This document shows, one piece after another, positions 61,501-64,000 of a stretch of 64,000 nucleotides of DNA (positions within the stretch are counted from its first letter, which is position 1; every line of letters starts with the position of its first letter). The DNA comes from Struthio camelus (lineage: Eukaryota > Chordata > Aves > Struthioniformes > Struthionidae): the NCBI RefSeq assembly GCF_040807025.1, contig NC_090943.1:25449213-25513212 (forward strand), written 5' to 3'. A program made the translations under genes and the position numbers. The notes under the pieces are model-generated. The model did not search any database and was not told where the DNA came from. It saw nothing but the letters and a program-made list of their open reading frames with translations.

Positions 61501-64000
61501 TTATCACATCTACGTTTTCCCAGCTACCTTTTTAAACAACACATTTACAGACAAATTGCAAAATAGGGTCAATCTGTTTTTGAAATTTTCGCAGTAGAAG
61601 AGATTTGGCACTGGCACATTGAACACTTTCTACTTGATTATTTTTACACAGCGAAGTATCATTTTTTTAAATTTATCAGTGAATGTCATTCGGGTTGTAA
61701 TCCAGTGATCAAGAATGATCACAGACATCAGGTTGTTAACATGGATAAACGTGAATATTACTTACCCTTTACGTACTTGAAGTAATTGAATCTGATTTTT
61801 AGTTAATGTAACAATTCCACTCAATCTTTATTTGTGTAGGAAAAGCATTAAGGAAGGAATCTGTCTGATGTCAGCCTTATCACTTGTCAGTGAGTAAAGT
61901 AAGTATACGCTTGTCACTTCGGCTGCTGGGAATGGCATAATTCTTACTGGTTAGTGGTTTACTAAAGAGGGTCCTTTCCACTTTGTAGCCTTTACACTTC
62001 ATTCATCTGTCAAAATGAGAATGCTAAGAGGGGACAGAAGCACAGCCTATAGAGTTATTCCCATTCATCTTACTCTGTAATGAAAGAGCAACAAAATATA
62101 CATAAAAGATGTGCACAGTATTGTGTTCAAAACACTGTATAATTTGCAAAAGTACACCTGATAAGGCACAGAATATGTTACAAACGGCTGTGGAAAGCAA
62201 TGAGATACTGCTCCTGACATGTGAATAGATGGGCCCACAGGGATTTGTGATCACTGTGAGCAAGCAGTGATACACTCTGTCACTTTCTTTCTCCACTTCT
62301 CTTTGTGATAAGCAGAATATATAATCTAAACTCCCAAGAATACCCTCTTTGCGGGCCACTGTCAGCAGCCCTGAAGAATCTGTGGATTTGAATAGTGACC
62401 TTGGAAGGTGCCTTTGGGAGGCACAGCATTAAAAGTGAATGCAAAAGCCTGTTGATGTGATACAGAATTTTCAAGAATCAAATTAAGGTTCCCAAGGCTT
62501 CAGAGGAAGACACTATCTGCTCACATGGGTACAGAACTAGGAGTTTAAATGTTTCTTTATACATTCAGCTACAGCAAAGTTGCCATTATTATCAGAAACA
62601 AAAAACATTTAGGATAATCACCTGGTATTATTTATTCTAGAAACTTCATTCAAGACTGATAACTATCATTCACCTTTCTAAGAAAAGAGTTACAGTACAA
62701 TCTACAGTACAATCTTTCCATCTTTTTTTCATTCTTTTTATGACTTTCCAGTGATGTACCAGAGAGAAGCCTCTAGTTAAAGGGAATAATTTATATGGTA
62801 ATGGATACTCAGTCAAAAAGTTAGAAGTATTAATCTATGTTTCATATTGGTTTCTTTTAGGCAATGGCATCCTTTGTTAAAAAAGAAAAACAACAACGAC
62901 CCCCTCTACCAAATAGATGCTGAGCACCTTAGCTGCTTTATCAAGGGTGCGTTAGACACACATCCACTCCTAACACTTGGACCTGGCTTCTGGCTCAGAG
63001 GTGGCTTGCTCACAACTGACTCAGAGCGAGGTTAGTTGTGTATCTATGGATATACCTATGCAGGCATCTGACTTAAGTTTGAAACACTGGAAATTGAGAT
63101 TTCTGATCTAAAATCACAGGTACAATCCTGTTCCTCTATGCCTCAGCAAGTAGAGCTGCAGCCCACTTACTCTGCAGCTGTTGGTTATAAACTATTTAGT
63201 CAAACTCAGGTGTTGATCGTCTTTAACACCTTCCCAAAACTCCCACCAGTACATTTTCTCACCTTTGCACTTCCTGATTCTTCTGTTTCATGATTATCTG
63301 CTAGTTTACTTTCCAGCATTTAAATACTCAGATGTTCTCAATAGCTGTATTTCTACCTAGTATTTGAAGCCATGGATGCATGGAGATGCTACCTAGAAAA
63401 ACCTCTACTTCCATTTATTTCTGTTAAATGTGGAAACCAGTTCTTTGGGAGATGATCAAGGTGATCCCAACCATTATAACTTGAGCAGAGACAGGCTACT
63501 GGACGGGGAGAAGGGAGTCTCTATGTAGTAGTAATCTAGGGACAAGGAATAATCTCAGTTCTGCTAATAGAGGGAGGTATAGTGTTGCCAGAACTACTTT
63601 CATTTTCTACCCTGACTGTGGTTATAACATGAGCTGAGCATATGCTATAAAAAGTGATAAGCCTGAGATCAGTGTTTGCAAGTTGCTGTGATAATGTTTT
63701 TTGCAAACTGCAGCTGTTGTGCAAGAAAACTATTCGACAACACAATCTCTAATGTTTTTTGGTTTTGGGGTTTTTTTCCCCCTCTTGGTAAAACGAGTTG
63801 CTCCTCACTTAGAGCTGATAGCTGTAACAGTGTGATAGTATTAGGTACGGCTTTCTACTAATGCACGTGACTAGTAATATCCGCAATTCATTGGCTTAGA
63901 TGCCTTTTTCCTTCACATTTAGAGACAGCTCCACCAGTATAAAGCCTATTATATCAATATAACTAACCTGTGTGAAAAACCAGGTCGTACTTCTGTAACT
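61501..64000. other. Gene-free sequence
   Basis: No gene or named repeat. The 12-mer TACAGTACAATC is duplicated in tandem at 62691-62714. A G/T-rich then C-rich stretch (TTTTGGGGTTTTTTTCCCCC) lies at about 63764-63783. Frames at 62024-62359 (minus) and 62847-63035 have no motif. Confidence 0.55.

Noticed and set aside
1..64000. CRISPR arrays, operons, tRNA or rRNA genes, viral genomes
   Set aside because: No regularly spaced repeats, gene packing, cloverleaf-like sequence or LTR pair was seen on either strand by eye. A tRNA scan and an LTR search would settle this.

Overview
The window reads as nuclear DNA from a bird, with another archosaur less likely. The diagnostic signal is CR1 non-LTR retrotransposons. 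The best preserved copies end in the CR1-type octamer tail (ATTCTATG followed by ATTCTGTG at 59638-59653, and a diverged reverse-complement version at 60661-60676). They carry the avian-style 3' text that reads, on the opposite strand, 'GGTTGGAAGGGACCTCTGG'. The rest is AT-rich, CpG-poor sequence with short chance ORFs, microsatellites and no bacterial-style gene packing. I found no protein-coding exon, tRNA, rRNA or other functional RNA gene that I can defend. The window is best described as a gene-poor intergenic or long-intron stretch.

Layout. 1-26.9 kb: mostly unique-looking AT-rich DNA with a (CA)n pair near 1.0-1.3 kb, a (TC)n tract at 9.8 kb, pyrimidine-rich blocks and faint traces of very old repeats. 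26.95-28.3 kb: two ancient LINE 3' ends in minus orientation, lying side by side. 32.67 kb: a perfect 15-bp hairpin. 34.7 kb: a TAAT/octamer-rich AT island. 35.6-35.8 kb: an isolated CpG-dense, GC-rich patch. 37.0-38.5 kb: an L1/Tx1-like reverse transcriptase scrap, followed by an ancient CR1/L3-type LINE 3' end, both in plus orientation. 38.5-49.3 kb: no genes, with a few simple repeats. 49.3-50.4 kb: a degenerate minus-strand CR1 that still shows a reverse transcriptase FVDD box. 57.5-59.65 kb: a long (about 2.2 kb) plus-strand CR1 covering the endonuclease-RT linker, RT and 3' end, with an internal perfect 71-bp tandem duplication. 60.66-61.5 kb: the youngest-looking CR1, minus strand, tail to tail with the previous one. 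The final 2.5 kb shows nothing recognisable.

How the parts relate. The only coding ancestry visible is the selfish ORF2 (endonuclease and reverse transcriptase) of LINEs, in at least four preservation classes: very old CR1/L3-type, an L1/Tx1-like scrap, middle-aged CR1, and relatively young CR1. All copies are 5'-truncated and broken, so none could move by itself. The most promising non-repeat items are the hairpin at 32.67 kb, the CpG-dense patch at 35.6 kb and the homeodomain/POU-site island at 34.7 kb; their functions are untested. I found no convincing new biological system here.
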